In this document: piece after piece, positions 33,490 through 41,891 of the stretch
Layout of the letters: every line of letters begins with the position of its first letter
How positions within the stretch are numbered: the stretch's first letter is position 1
From: JAGHKQ01 sp041920565
GTDB lineage: Bacteria; Bacillota; Bacilli; Bacillales; Bacillaceae_G
Assembly (NCBI GenBank): GCA_041920565.1
Contig: JBHGXS010000038.1
Location: 1 to 64,000, forward strand
Direction of reading: 5' to 3'
DNA length: 64,000 nucleotides
Notes under the pieces: model-generated
What the model saw: the letters and a program-made list of their open reading frames with translations, nothing else
What the model was told of the DNA's origin: nothing
Databases searched by the model: none
Program-made: the position numbers and the translations under genes

Positions 33490-33783
33490 CAATAATCGCA
33501 CCAAACCAGCACAAAATTGCACGATATTCACAATAATTGCACCAAACCAGCACAAAATTGCACGAAACTCACAATAATTGCACCAAAACTACAGACAATT
33601 GCACCAAATTCACAATAATTGCACCAAAACTACAGACAATTGCACGAAATTCACAATAATTGCACCAAAACTACAGACAATTGCACCAAATTCACAATAT
33701 TACACCAAAACTACAGACAATTGCACGATATTCACAATAATTGCACCAAAACTACAGACAATTGCACGAAACTCACGAATAAT
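33490..33783 (+). repeat. Array C3: seven 41-bp repeat units
   Basis: Units start at 33490, 33531, 33572, 33613, 33654, 33695 and 33735, with one 40-base step; a partial unit starts at 33776. The typical unit is CAATAATTGCACCAAAACTA plus CAGACAATTGCACSAAATTCA, that is two half-units with AATTGCAC 20-21 bases apart. The array lies beyond the 3' end of acsA and upstream of the Nudix gene. Confidence 0.9.
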
Positions 33784-33799
33784 TTCTCCATAATAAAAT

Positions 33800-33901
33800 C
33801 CCCATCACATAAAATCCCCATCACGGCGCTGCACTGTGATAGGGGAATTATGATTTCTTGTCTTTTAAAGAAAGCCCGAATCCAGAGGATTCGAGCTCGT
33901 T
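33800..33901 (-). terminator. Hairpins after acsA
   Basis: GAATCCAGAGGATTC (about 33879-33893) just after the acsA stop, and CCCCATCAC facing CTGTGATAGGGG (about 33816-33846). ATAAAATCCCCATCAC is repeated twice in a row. At least one probably ends acsA transcription. Confidence 0.5.
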
Positions 33902-33903
33902 TA

Positions 33904-35622
33904 TTAATCTTCCATCGTGGAAAGGTCGCCCGTCGGCAAGTTCAATTCCCAAGCCTTCAATACGCGGCGCATGATTTTACCGCTTCGCGTCTTAGGAAGC
34001 TTGTCGCGGAACTCGATTTGACGGGGAGCCGCATGAGCTGCCAAGCCTTTCTTCACGAATTGACGGATGTCTTCTTTTAAGTCTTCGGATGCTTCATAGC
34101 CTGTGCGCAGCGCAATGAACGCCTTAATGATTTCCCCGCGGACAGGGTCCGGAATGCCGATAACACCTGCTTCCGCAACAGCCGGATGCTCAACAAGCTT
34201 GCTTTCTACTTCAAACGGTCCCACGCGCTCGCCGGACGTCATGATGACATCGTCGATGCGGCCTTGGAACCAGAAGTAGCCGTCTGCATCCATGTAAGCG
34301 GAATCGCCGGATACATACCAATCGCCAGGCATGAAGTAAGACTTATATTTTTGCGGGTTGTTCCAAATCGTGTACATCATGGACGGCCAGCCCTTCTTAA
34401 TCGCAAGGTTGCCCATTGTGTACGGAGGAAGCTCATTTCCTTCGTTATCCACGATTGCCGCTTTTACGCCAGGAATCGGTTTTCCCATAGAGCCCGGACG
34501 GATTTCCATGCACGGATAGTTACAGATGAGCTGCGCACCTGTTTCTGTCATCCACCATGTATCGTGAATGCGAAGGTGGAAGACTTTCATTCCCCAACGC
34601 ACTACTTCCGGATTTAACGGTTCACCAACGCTTAAAATGTGGCGCAAGGAGGATAAATCATATTTATTGATAACAGCTTCTCCCGCTCCCATTAACATAC
34701 GGAAGGCAGTCGGAGCGCTGTACCATACCGTTACGCCATAGTCTTGAATCGTTTCGTACCATGCGTCAGGGCTGAAACGCCCCCCTAGGATTACGTTGGA
34801 GGAACCTGTAAGCCACGGACCGAAAATGCCATAAGATGTTCCTGTTATCCACCCCGGGTCAGCCGTACACCAATATACATCGTCCTCTTTTAAGTCCAGC
34901 ACCCATTTTGCCGTTTGATAATGCTGAATCATCGCATTCTGTACATGCAGCACGCCTTTTGGCTTCCCGGTAGAACCGGACGTATAATGTAAAATCAAGC
35001 CGTCTTCACGTCCAAGCCATTGAATATCAAGCTTTTTGGAAGCTTGTTCAAACAACGGGTTGTAATGAACAACCTTTCCTCCTTCTTCTACATGATCGCC
35101 AACAAGAAATACTATTTTTAACGCAGGCAGGTCATTTAACGGAACACGGCTCAAGAGTTCCGGCGTTGTGATCAACACTTTCGCTTCGCTGTCCTCTAAG
35201 CGGTCGCGCACCGCGCCTTCCATAAACGCTTCAAACAGCGGGCCTACAATAGCGCCTAATTTTAATGCGCCAAGTAAAGCAAAGTATAATTCAGGAGAAC
35301 GCGGCATGAAAATGAAGACGCGGTCGCCCTTTTCAACATCTCCGTATGTTTTTAATACGTTTCCTGCCTTATTCGACAATTCCATCATTTCTTTGAATGT
35401 ATATTTTTCTTTTCGATTGCCGTCTTGATAGTATAGAGCAACTTTATTTTTCAGGTGGGATTTTGCATGCTTGTCTATCGCTTCATATGCCATATTCACT
35501 CGGCCAGTTTCGTACCAAGAAAAGTTCTTTTCTGCTTCTTTCCAGTCAAAGTTTTGATAAGTTTCTTCATAGTTTACTAGATTGTTTTCTCCTTTAATAA
35601 TAGGAAGCGCTTCCACTTTCAT
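33904..35622 (-). CDS. acsA: Acetyl-CoA synthetase
   Basis: Turns acetate, ATP and CoA into acetyl-CoA, recovering overflow acetate. The 572 residues have the AMP-binding motif HYTSGSTGKPKG, MTETGAQ and YVSGDSAYMD. The C-terminal catalytic Lys in RSGKIMRR falls at residue 549, the same number as the Lys acetylated by AcuA in B. subtilis. The ATG at 35622 follows AGGAGGGAG. It is divergent from acuABC, the normal arrangement. A cre-like palindrome covers codons 3-7. Confidence 0.96.
   Translation of the reverse strand: MKVEALPIIKGENNLVNYEETYQNFDWKEAEKNFSWYETGRVNMAYEAIDKHAKSHLKNKVALYYQDGNRKEKYTFKEMMELSNKAGNVLKTYGDVEKGDRVFIFMPRSPELYFALLGALKLGAIVGPLFEAFMEGAVRDRLEDSEAKVLITTPELLSRVPLNDLPALKIVFLVGDHVEEGGKVVHYNPLFEQASKKLDIQWLGREDGLILHYTSGSTGKPKGVLHVQNAMIQHYQTAKWVLDLKEDDVYWCTADPGWITGTSYGIFGPWLTGSSNVILGGRFSPDAWYETIQDYGVTVWYSAPTAFRMLMGAGEAVINKYDLSSLRHILSVGEPLNPEVVRWGMKVFHLRIHDTWWMTETGAQLICNYPCMEIRPGSMGKPIPGVKAAIVDNEGNELPPYTMGNLAIKKGWPSMMYTIWNNPQKYKSYFMPGDWYVSGDSAYMDADGYFWFQGRIDDVIMTSGERVGPFEVESKLVEHPAVAEAGVIGIPDPVRGEIIKAFIALRTGYEASEDLKEDIRQFVKKGLAAHAAPRQIEFRDKLPKTRSGKIMRRVLKAWELNLPTGDLSTMED
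35602..35615 (-). promoter_or_regulatory. Candidate cre at the start of acsA
   Basis: TGGAAGCGCTTCCT on the minus strand, inside codons 3-7 of acsA. It is near-palindromic and matches most of the cre consensus. CcpA represses acsA in B. subtilis. The codons also fit the protein, so chance is possible. Confidence 0.5.
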
Positions 35623-35659
35623 TGTAAAAATCTCCCTCCTCATATGTATTCTACCTTCT

Positions 35660-35665
35660 ATTATA
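35660..35665 (-). promoter_or_regulatory. -10 box of acsA
   Basis: TATAAT on the minus strand, about 38 bases before the acsA ATG. The -35 (TGAAAA at a distance of 17) is weak. Confidence 0.5.
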
Positions 35666-35738
35666 CTGCATACAATTCCAAATTTTCAGTATTTTTTATC
35701 ATTTTTATACACTTTTTACTGACAAATTTCGATTAACA

Positions 35739-35770
35739 CCGCACGAAATATGCGTTACTATTAGAAATGA
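35739..35770 (+). promoter_or_regulatory. Possible promoter of acuABC
   Basis: TTAACA, 17 bases, TACTAT upstream of acuA. AAGGGCGGTGAT further down is the ribosome site. Confidence 0.4.
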
Positions 35771-35829
35771 GAAGGGTTTTCAATCTACGATTGGCTTCTT
35801 AACTTGCCAAGGGCGGTGATACAAAATCT

Positions 35830-36462
35830 ATGATTCATAAAAAAATATACAACGCAACAACAGTAAAAACGCCAAAAGGCACTCTTATTGTAGAAGGTCC
35901 TGTGCCGACTCATAAATTAGAAAATTACAAGTTTCACGAAGATTTAACAGCGTTTCGTCCGGCTCCCCAGCAATATAAAGCCGTGATCGATATTTCGAAG
36001 CTCCCGGAAGCTCGCATTATCGTGGCACGTCTTGACGATCTCATCATCGGATATGTCACATACCTCTATCCGGATCCGCTGGAGCGTTGGTCACAAGGCA
36101 ATATGGAAAATTTGATTGAACTTGGAGCCGTAGAAGTGATTCCCGCATTTCGCGGCTATTCGGTCGGCAAAACGATGCTTCAAGTGTCCATGATGGATGA
36201 CAACATGGAAGACTACATTATCATTACAACAGAATATTATTGACATTGGGATTTAAAAGGAACAGGCTTGAACGTTTGGGACTATCGCAAGGTAATGGAA
36301 AAAATGATGAACGCCGGCGGATTGGAATGGATGGCAACAGACGATCCGGAAATTTGCTCGCACCCGGCTAACTGCCTGATGGTGCGAATCGGCAAACGGG
36401 TGGATCAAGATTCCATTCACAAGTTCGATCGCTTGCGCTTTCAAAATCGATTTATGTATTAG
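35830..36462 (+). pseudogene. acuA: Protein acetyltransferase AcuA, interrupted by TGA
   Basis: AcuA acetylates the catalytic Lys of AcsA and switches it off. The frame from ATG 35830 runs 137 codons, then meets TGA at 36241-36243 and continues in the same frame for 72 codons to 36462. Together 210 residues, exactly the family length. The TGA stands where relatives have Trp: EYY-stop-HWDLKG against EYYWHWDLKG. The downstream part keeps MNAGGLEWMATDDPEI and DRLRFQNRFMY without decay, so the change is recent or an assembly error (TGG to TGA). The truncated product would lack the C-terminal third of the GNAT fold. acuB follows 14 bases later. Confidence 0.88.
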
Positions 36463-36476
36463 GTGGGAGGTTCAGC

Positions 36477-37124
36477 ATGATTGTAGAAGAAATTATGAAC
36501 CAAAATGTCACGACTTTGCGCCCTTCAGATACAATTGAAATGGCGCTTCGCACATTAACGGAAAAATGTATTCGGCACATCCCCATCACGAACGAACAGC
36601 ACGAAGTGGTCGGAATCATTTCCGACCGCGATGTCCGCGATGCCAGCCCGTCCATTTTTGACACGAATGTTTCCATGGATGCACTTCATCAGCCGATTGA
36701 GCGCATTATGACTACGGATGTAATTACTTGTCATCCATTGGATTTCGTGGAAGAAATCGCAACGATTTTTTATGATAACCGAATCGGCTGCCTTCCTGTT
36801 ACGAAAGAAGGAAAGCTTGTCGGCATCATAACGGAATCTACCGTGCTTCACACCCTTGTTAAGCTGACAGGTGCTCATCAGCCAAGTTCGCAAATGGAAA
36901 TCAAGGTAAAAAACGAACCGGGTATATTAGGAAAGGTTGTAAGCGTATTCAGCAAAAAGAATATTAATATCGTGAGCGTGCTTGTATACCCTCACAAAGA
37001 TGAATCGTATAAAGTATTGGTATTCCGCATTCAAACGATGAATCCCCTGCACATCATTCATGAATTGCGCGAAGAAGGCTATGATGTCTTATGGCCGAAC
37101 ATAACGGGGATTTCTCATGCCTAG
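36477..37124 (+). CDS. acuB: AcuB, CBS-pair and ACT domain protein
   Basis: Protein of 215 residues: two CBS domains (about 1-60 and 75-135, with MNQNVTTLRPSDTIEMAL and IMTTDVITCHPLDFVEEIA) followed by an ACT domain (about 140-215, EIKVKNEPGILGKVVSVFSKK). It is part of the acetoin/acetate utilisation locus, and CBS and ACT domains suggest sensing of adenine nucleotides and a small metabolite; the exact role is not known. GGTGGGAGG precedes the ATG. The end overlaps acuC by eight bases. Confidence 0.93.
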   Translation: MIVEEIMNQNVTTLRPSDTIEMALRTLTEKCIRHIPITNEQHEVVGIISDRDVRDASPSIFDTNVSMDALHQPIERIMTTDVITCHPLDFVEEIATIFYDNRIGCLPVTKEGKLVGIITESTVLHTLVKLTGAHQPSSQMEIKVKNEPGILGKVVSVFSKKNINIVSVLVYPHKDESYKVLVFRIQTMNPLHIIHELREEGYDVLWPNITGISHA

Positions 37125-38286
37125 CAGCGCGTTCATTTACTCGGATGACTTTCAGGGCTATCGCTTCAGCCCTGAACATCCTTTTAACCAATTGAGGGTC
37201 AAGCTCGTCTATGATTTACTGCAAAACGGGGGATTCATTACAGCTTCACAAGTTATACCTCCAAGAATGGCAACAGATGAAGAAATTGCACTGATTCATG
37301 ATCGAGACTATATCGACGCTGTAAAACGGGCCGGAGAAGGAAAGATTGATAAACAATTGGCATTGCAATACGGATTGGGTACGGATGACACCCCTATGTT
37401 TCAAGGCATGCATGAAGCAAGCGCGCTTCTCGTCGGGGGTACTTTGACAGCCGTGGATTATGTATTGGAAGGAAAAGCGGAGCATGCCATAAATTTAGGC
37501 GGCGGACTGCATCATGGCTTCCGAGGCAAAGCTTCCGGCTTTTGCATTTATAACGACAGTTCGATTGCGATTAAATACATTCAACAAAAATACGGACTTC
37601 GCGTGATGTACATTGATACGGATGCCCATCATGGAGATGGGGTGCAATGGGCGTTTTATGATGACCCTACAGTCTGCACCGTATCCATTCATGAAACGGG
37701 ACGTTATTTGTTTCCGGGTACAGGGGCAGTAAATGAGCGGGGACAAGGGGCCGGATACGGTTACTCTTTTAATGTGCCGCTGGATGCTTTTACGGAGGAC
37801 GAATCATTTTTAGATGTGTATCGTTCCTTGATTCGTGAAGTAGCAGCCTATTTCAAACCGGATGTAATCGTAACACAAAATGGGGCAGATGCCCATTACT
37901 ATGACCCGCTCACCCATCTGTGCTCCACTATTGAAATTTATCGTGAAATTCCGAAGCTCGCTCATGAAATTGCGCATGAATACTGCAACGGAAGATGGAT
38001 CGCAGTAGGCGGCGGCGGCTACGACATATGGAGGGTGGTTCCGCGTGCATGGTCACTCATTTGGCTGGAAATGAACAATATTCGCGATGTGACCGGAATG
38101 CTGCCGTTAGAATGGATTGAAGCGTGGAAAGAGAAAGCTGCGACACCGATCGCGATGAAGTGGGAAGACCCCGAGGATATGTACAAACCGATTCCGCGCA
38201 AAAAGGAAATCGAAGAGAAAAATAAGCTGACGGTGAGAAAGTCTTTGGAAATAATTCGGAATAATATAAAAAATTCTTTGTATTAA
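37117..38286 (+). CDS. acuC: AcuC, histone-deacetylase-family protein
   Basis: Zinc-dependent deacetylase of 389 residues that reactivates AcsA by removing the acetyl group added by AcuA. It carries the HDAC signatures NLGGGLHHGFRGKASGF, the metal/charge-relay motif YIDTDAHHGDGVQ and VGGGGYD near the end, all intact. The start ATG overlaps acuB, so the genes are coupled. With acuA interrupted, this enzyme may have lost its regulatory counterpart. The C-terminal extension after about residue 320 is common in AcuC. Confidence 0.95.
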   Translation: MPSSAFIYSDDFQGYRFSPEHPFNQLRVKLVYDLLQNGGFITASQVIPPRMATDEEIALIHDRDYIDAVKRAGEGKIDKQLALQYGLGTDDTPMFQGMHEASALLVGGTLTAVDYVLEGKAEHAINLGGGLHHGFRGKASGFCIYNDSSIAIKYIQQKYGLRVMYIDTDAHHGDGVQWAFYDDPTVCTVSIHETGRYLFPGTGAVNERGQGAGYGYSFNVPLDAFTEDESFLDVYRSLIREVAAYFKPDVIVTQNGADAHYYDPLTHLCSTIEIYREIPKLAHEIAHEYCNGRWIAVGGGGYDIWRVVPRAWSLIWLEMNNIRDVTGMLPLEWIEAWKEKAATPIAMKWEDPEDMYKPIPRKKEIEEKNKLTVRKSLEIIRNNIKNSLY

Positions 38287-38317
38287 AAAAGCTCGTGAAT
38301 TTCACGAGCTTTTTCTC
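38286..38317. terminator. Bidirectional terminator between acuC and ccpA
   Basis: AAAAAAGCTCGTGAA, TTCACGAGCTTTTTC: both genes end here head to head. Confidence 0.88.
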
Positions 38318-39318
38318 TATTCTCTTGTTGATTTACGGAATTGAATACGGTGCGGAAGAATAACCGTATGGTCTTCTACCGTTTCTTTGTTCATATATTT
38401 CGTTAATAAACGCATCGCAACGGCTCCGATATCATACATCGGCTGCACAACTGTAGAAAGCTGCGGGCGTATCATCAGCGCCAAACGCGTGTTGTCAAAG
38501 CCGATTACTTCCACATCATTTGGAATATGAACGCCCTTATCCTGTGCGCCGTGAATGATTCCTAACGCCATTTCATCAGAAGATACAAATACTGCCGTCG
38601 GTTTGTCCTGCAGTTCCCATAGCTTGTCAAATGCTTCTATACCGGAATCATATGTATAGTCGCCTTCTACCACAAGCTCTTCATCAAAGGCCACGCCTGC
38701 TTCTTCTAATGCGCGCTTATATCCTTGCAGCTTTTTCACTTCAGCTGCCGCGTGCTCAGATTGTCCAGATACAAATGCAATGCGAGTATGCTCTTTATCC
38801 AACAAGTGCTTTGTTGCATCATATGCACCTTGCTCATAGTTGATATTAACGGATGGAATCGTGCCTTGGTTGTCAAAAGAGGCAGCCAATACGATCGGCA
38901 CCGGAGACTTTTTGAACTCTGCCACATGCTCCTCCGTAATGTTTTCGCTCATGAATACAATACCATCTACTTGCTTGCCAAGCATTGTATTCAATAAATG
39001 CATCTCTTTTTCTTTATTTTGGTCGGAGTTGCTTAAGATAATGTTGTACTTGTACATTGTCGCGACATCTTCAATTCCGCGCGCAAGCTCTGCATAGAAG
39101 ATATTGGAGATGTCCGGGATAATAACGCCGACTGTCGTCGTTTTTTTGCTTGCCAATCCGCGAGCTACCGCATTCGGGCGATAGCCGAGACGCTCGATTG
39201 CCTCTAATACTTTTTTACGTGTCGTCGGTTTGACGTTCGGGTTGCCGTTTACTACGCGTGATACTGTAGCCATGGAAACGTTGGCTTCGCGGGCTACATC
39301 ATATATTGTAACGTTCAT
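38317..39318 (-). CDS. ccpA: Catabolite control protein A
   Basis: LacI/GalR-type master regulator of carbon catabolite control; it binds cre sites with HPr-Ser-P. The 333 residues start MNVTIYDVAREANVSMATVSRVVN, the DNA-binding helix-turn-helix, with the hinge helix PNAVARGLASK at about 48-58, and the periplasmic-binding-like core follows. The ATG at 39318 has AAGGAG nine bases away. Candidate target sites are found at ald, acsA and pulA in this window. It lies downstream of aroA as in B. subtilis. Confidence 0.96.
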   Translation of the reverse strand: MNVTIYDVAREANVSMATVSRVVNGNPNVKPTTRKKVLEAIERLGYRPNAVARGLASKKTTTVGVIIPDISNIFYAELARGIEDVATMYKYNIILSNSDQNKEKEMHLLNTMLGKQVDGIVFMSENITEEHVAEFKKSPVPIVLAASFDNQGTIPSVNINYEQGAYDATKHLLDKEHTRIAFVSGQSEHAAAEVKKLQGYKRALEEAGVAFDEELVVEGDYTYDSGIEAFDKLWELQDKPTAVFVSSDEMALGIIHGAQDKGVHIPNDVEVIGFDNTRLALMIRPQLSTVVQPMYDIGAVAMRLLTKYMNKETVEDHTVILPHRIQFRKSTRE

Positions 39319-39536
39319 CAACATTCACTCCTTTATGATTATTGTTGTTATGTATCAGTTAGATAATAATTTCACAAAATGGAATAGACGAATAGAATTC
39401 AAAAATTTCAAGTGCATGCAAGTCCTTTTTTATCATACGACACAAGCACTGTGCAGACAATATTTTCCCTCAAATATACCAAAAAAATTCTTATTTTTCA
39501 TCAATAAATCGGAATATTTCTTACTGATATAACCGA

Positions 39537-39576
39537 GAAAAGCCTATGCAGAGGAATTGCATAGGCTCTTTTCTTA
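39537..39576 (-). terminator. Terminator of aroA
   Basis: On the minus strand GAGCCTATGCAA, loop, TTGCATAGGCTTTTCTCGG: stem AGCCTATGCA/TGCATAGGCT. Confidence 0.8.
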
Positions 39577-40647
39577 AGCGTTTGTAATTTTGAATGATTT
39601 CAGCTCGTTCATAAATGCATGGAACTGCGGGATATCCATTTGCTGTGCAGAATCGGATAATGCCACCGCAGGATCCGGATGCACTTCCGCCATAACCGCA
39701 TCCGCACCGATCGCCAATGCTGCTTTTGCTGCAGGAAGCAGTAAATCTCTGCGCCCTGTAGAATGTGTGACATCTACTACAACCGGCAAATGCGTTTCTT
39801 TTTTCAAGATCGGAACCGCTGAAATATCAAGCGTATTGCGTGTTGCCCGTTCATATGTGCGAATGCCTCTTTCACATAAAATAATTTGTCCGTTTCCTTG
39901 GGCAATGATGTACTCGGCTGCATACATGAACTCTTCGATTGTCGCAGATAAGCCGCGTTTCAATAATACCGGTTTATCTACAGCACCCGCTGCTTTCAGA
40001 AGCTCAAAGTTCTGCATGTTGCGCGCCCCGATTTGAATGACATCTACATAATCAAGCGCCATTTCAATATCGTTCGGATTTAAAATTTCACTGATAACGG
40101 CCATATCGAGCTCATCGGCTACTTGGCGTAAAATCTTCAGCCCTTCGACTCCAAGCCCTTGGAAATCGTATGGAGAAGTTCTCGGTTTGAACGCTCCGCC
40201 GCGCATAAGCTTTAATCCTTGCTCTTTCATAGCCTCTGCAACAAGCTTTACTTGCTCGTAGCTTTCAACCGCACATGGCCCCATAATAAAATGAGGCTGT
40301 CCATCTCCGATTTTTTCTCCCTTAATGTCTACGATGGTATCTTCCGGTTTTTTCTTGCGAGAAACGAGAAGCGCCTTACGATGATCATCTTCTTGCAGCT
40401 CTAATCCCGCTTGAAAAATTTGCTTGAAGATATGCTGCAGCGTAGAAGTTTCAAACGGTCCGTCATTGTTTTCAGCAATCAAATCGAGCATTCTGCGCTC
40501 GCGTACAGGATCAAATCGTTTTACTCCCTGTACTTCTTTTAACTTCCCGATTTCTTGAACAAGATTTCCTCTTTCGTTCAACAGCTTTAAAATTTTCAGG
40601 TTTAATTCATCTACTTGCGCACGAAGCGCTTCCAGGTCCTTGGACAA
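39574..40647 (-). CDS. aroA: DAHP synthase fused to chorismate mutase
   Basis: First step of aromatic amino acid synthesis. The 357 residues form an N-terminal chorismate mutase domain (about 1-90, LEALRAQVDELNLKILKLLN and RER), which acts as the feedback sensor, and a type I-beta DAHP synthase (about 100-357; GPCAVES, MRGGAFKPRTSPYDFQG, HSTGRRD, ADAVMAEVHPDP). The TTG at 40647 was chosen because GAGGAGG lies eight bases upstream. The symbol aroA follows B. subtilis; other species call it aroG or aroF. Confidence 0.95.
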   Translation of the reverse strand: MSKDLEALRAQVDELNLKILKLLNERGNLVQEIGKLKEVQGVKRFDPVRERRMLDLIAENNDGPFETSTLQHIFKQIFQAGLELQEDDHRKALLVSRKKKPEDTIVDIKGEKIGDGQPHFIMGPCAVESYEQVKLVAEAMKEQGLKLMRGGAFKPRTSPYDFQGLGVEGLKILRQVADELDMAVISEILNPNDIEMALDYVDVIQIGARNMQNFELLKAAGAVDKPVLLKRGLSATIEEFMYAAEYIIAQGNGQIILCERGIRTYERATRNTLDISAVPILKKETHLPVVVDVTHSTGRRDLLLPAAKAALAIGADAVMAEVHPDPAVALSDSAQQMDIPQFHAFMNELKSFKITNA

Positions 40648-40878
40648 GAGAAAGACCTCCTCTTTTTTATATAAATTTTCTCTTATGTTTAACATTTAGA
40701 TTTCCTTATTATATACGATAAAGATAGCCCTGTCACTTTATACATCTTCCTCATATAGGAACGAATCCATATGCACCAAAAGCTATTTGTCTTATTTAAT
40801 ACCATAAGTATTGAATTCGTCAATATAGTTTTTAGCAAATTTACTGAGAATTTTAAAAAAGAGCTGACAAATCAGCTC

Positions 40879-41211
40879 TCACACAATATGCTCCTGCAAC
40901 GCTTGTTTTTTAATATGCCAATGAGAGGCATGCCATGCAACCTTTCCATCCTTGATGTATAACACTTGCGGCGATTCGTGCTTCACCCCGAAATGCTCCG
41001 CTATGTAATTCGATACCGGTCTTGCCTCTTGGACATATAAGTAAAAGATAGGGACAGTTGCTCCGCTGTCTATGTAATCGTTAAACTCTTCCCATGCCCC
41101 TCGGCTGATCGGACAAGTTAAACTATGTTTGAACAAAATGAATGTTGGATGCTTCTTTAATACATCTTCTAACTGCGTTTGTGTGTCCAGCTTTGTCTTG
41201 TTCACTATCAT
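40879..41211 (-). CDS. brxC: Monothiol bacilliredoxin BrxC (YtxJ)
   Basis: Thioredoxin-fold protein of 110 residues that removes bacillithiol from proteins. The active site is TCPIS with Cys33, without a second Cys at the usual CxxC place, which fits a monothiol bacilliredoxin. Its ATG overlaps the stop of the preceding gene (ATGA). In B. subtilis ytxG-ytxH-ytxJ form a sigma-B and sigma-H dependent operon; here the middle gene is absent. Confidence 0.9.
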   Translation of the reverse strand: MIVNKTKLDTQTQLEDVLKKHPTFILFKHSLTCPISRGAWEEFNDYIDSGATVPIFYLYVQEARPVSNYIAEHFGVKHESPQVLYIKDGKVAWHASHWHIKKQALQEHIV

Positions 41212-41657
41212 TCACCTCGTAATCTTGCCGGTACGTGCTCTTCCTGCTTTTTCTTTTTACGGAAACGATTATATACTTCCAGAACGGCGTTGCTCCATTG
41301 CACGACTTGCGCCACTTTATCCGCATTATCTTCTACTTGATTTGTGACGGAAGTTGTAATGCTGCGCACCTTTGTATTTAGCTCATTGATGGTCGTTCCG
41401 ATTCCTTCTACTGACTTGACGACTTTGTTTAATGACTGAGATTTTTGCTGAATGTCTTCCGCCAACGCATTTGTTTTATGTAAGAGCTGTTCTGTTTCAG
41501 TTGTAATCCCATTTAATTGTTTTTCTAATCCTGCCATTGTCGAAGCTACATTTTCCAATGTTTTTCGCAATGAGACAAGTGTTTTGCATAAATACACGAC
41601 CAATACTGCAAATGCAACGGCAATAATAAATACGCCTAAGTATAACAAAATCTTCAT
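41208..41657 (-). CDS. ytxG: YtxG, DUF948 membrane-anchored protein
   Basis: General-stress type protein of 149 residues. One N-terminal membrane segment (LGVFIIAVAFAVLVVYLC, about 6-23) is followed by a long helical stretch with heptad character (LEKQLNGITTETEQLLHKTN, LNKVVKSVEGIGTTINEL), and a basic tail FRKKKKQEE. It fits DUF948. The ATG at 41657 follows AAAGGAG. It is translationally coupled to brxC. The function is unknown. Confidence 0.88.
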   Translation of the reverse strand: MKILLYLGVFIIAVAFAVLVVYLCKTLVSLRKTLENVASTMAGLEKQLNGITTETEQLLHKTNALAEDIQQKSQSLNKVVKSVEGIGTTINELNTKVRSITTSVTNQVEDNADKVAQVVQWSNAVLEVYNRFRKKKKQEEHVPARLRGE

Positions 41658-41891
41658 TCCATTCACTCCTTTATTGTTCTGTTCGTCTCTTTTTTTCATT
41701 CCTTATATAGATTTGCTATTATTATACAATTATTCACTTCTGTATTCTAATAATTCCGATAAGAAGTAACGAAAATGTAATTTTATCGCTAAATGTCTTA
41801 TTTCTTTGACAAAATGGAGTCCGATTAGTAAACAAATCGAAAGAAGTGGGTTACAATAGGAAGGTATGATACTACGATTGGAGGCATAACG

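Noticed and set aside
33490..33783. CRISPR array
   Set aside because: The 41-bp units have no unique spacers of constant length between identical repeats; the whole unit is nearly the same within a locus. No cas gene is in the window.
33578..34080. Plus-strand frames that read NCTKTTDNCTK-like repeats
   Set aside because: They are translations of the 41-bp array, have no ribosome site, and the period is not a multiple of three, so the reading changes with each unit.
36241..36243. Selenocysteine or recoded TGA in acuA
   Set aside because: Relatives have Trp, not Cys, here; no SECIS-like hairpin follows and Bacillus does not use TGA for Trp. A mutation or error is simpler.
40624..40637. cre site inside the start of aroA (GAAGCGCTTC)
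   Set aside because: It is explained by the codons for Glu-Ala-Leu-Arg, and carbon repression of this gene is not expected. Left out of the features.
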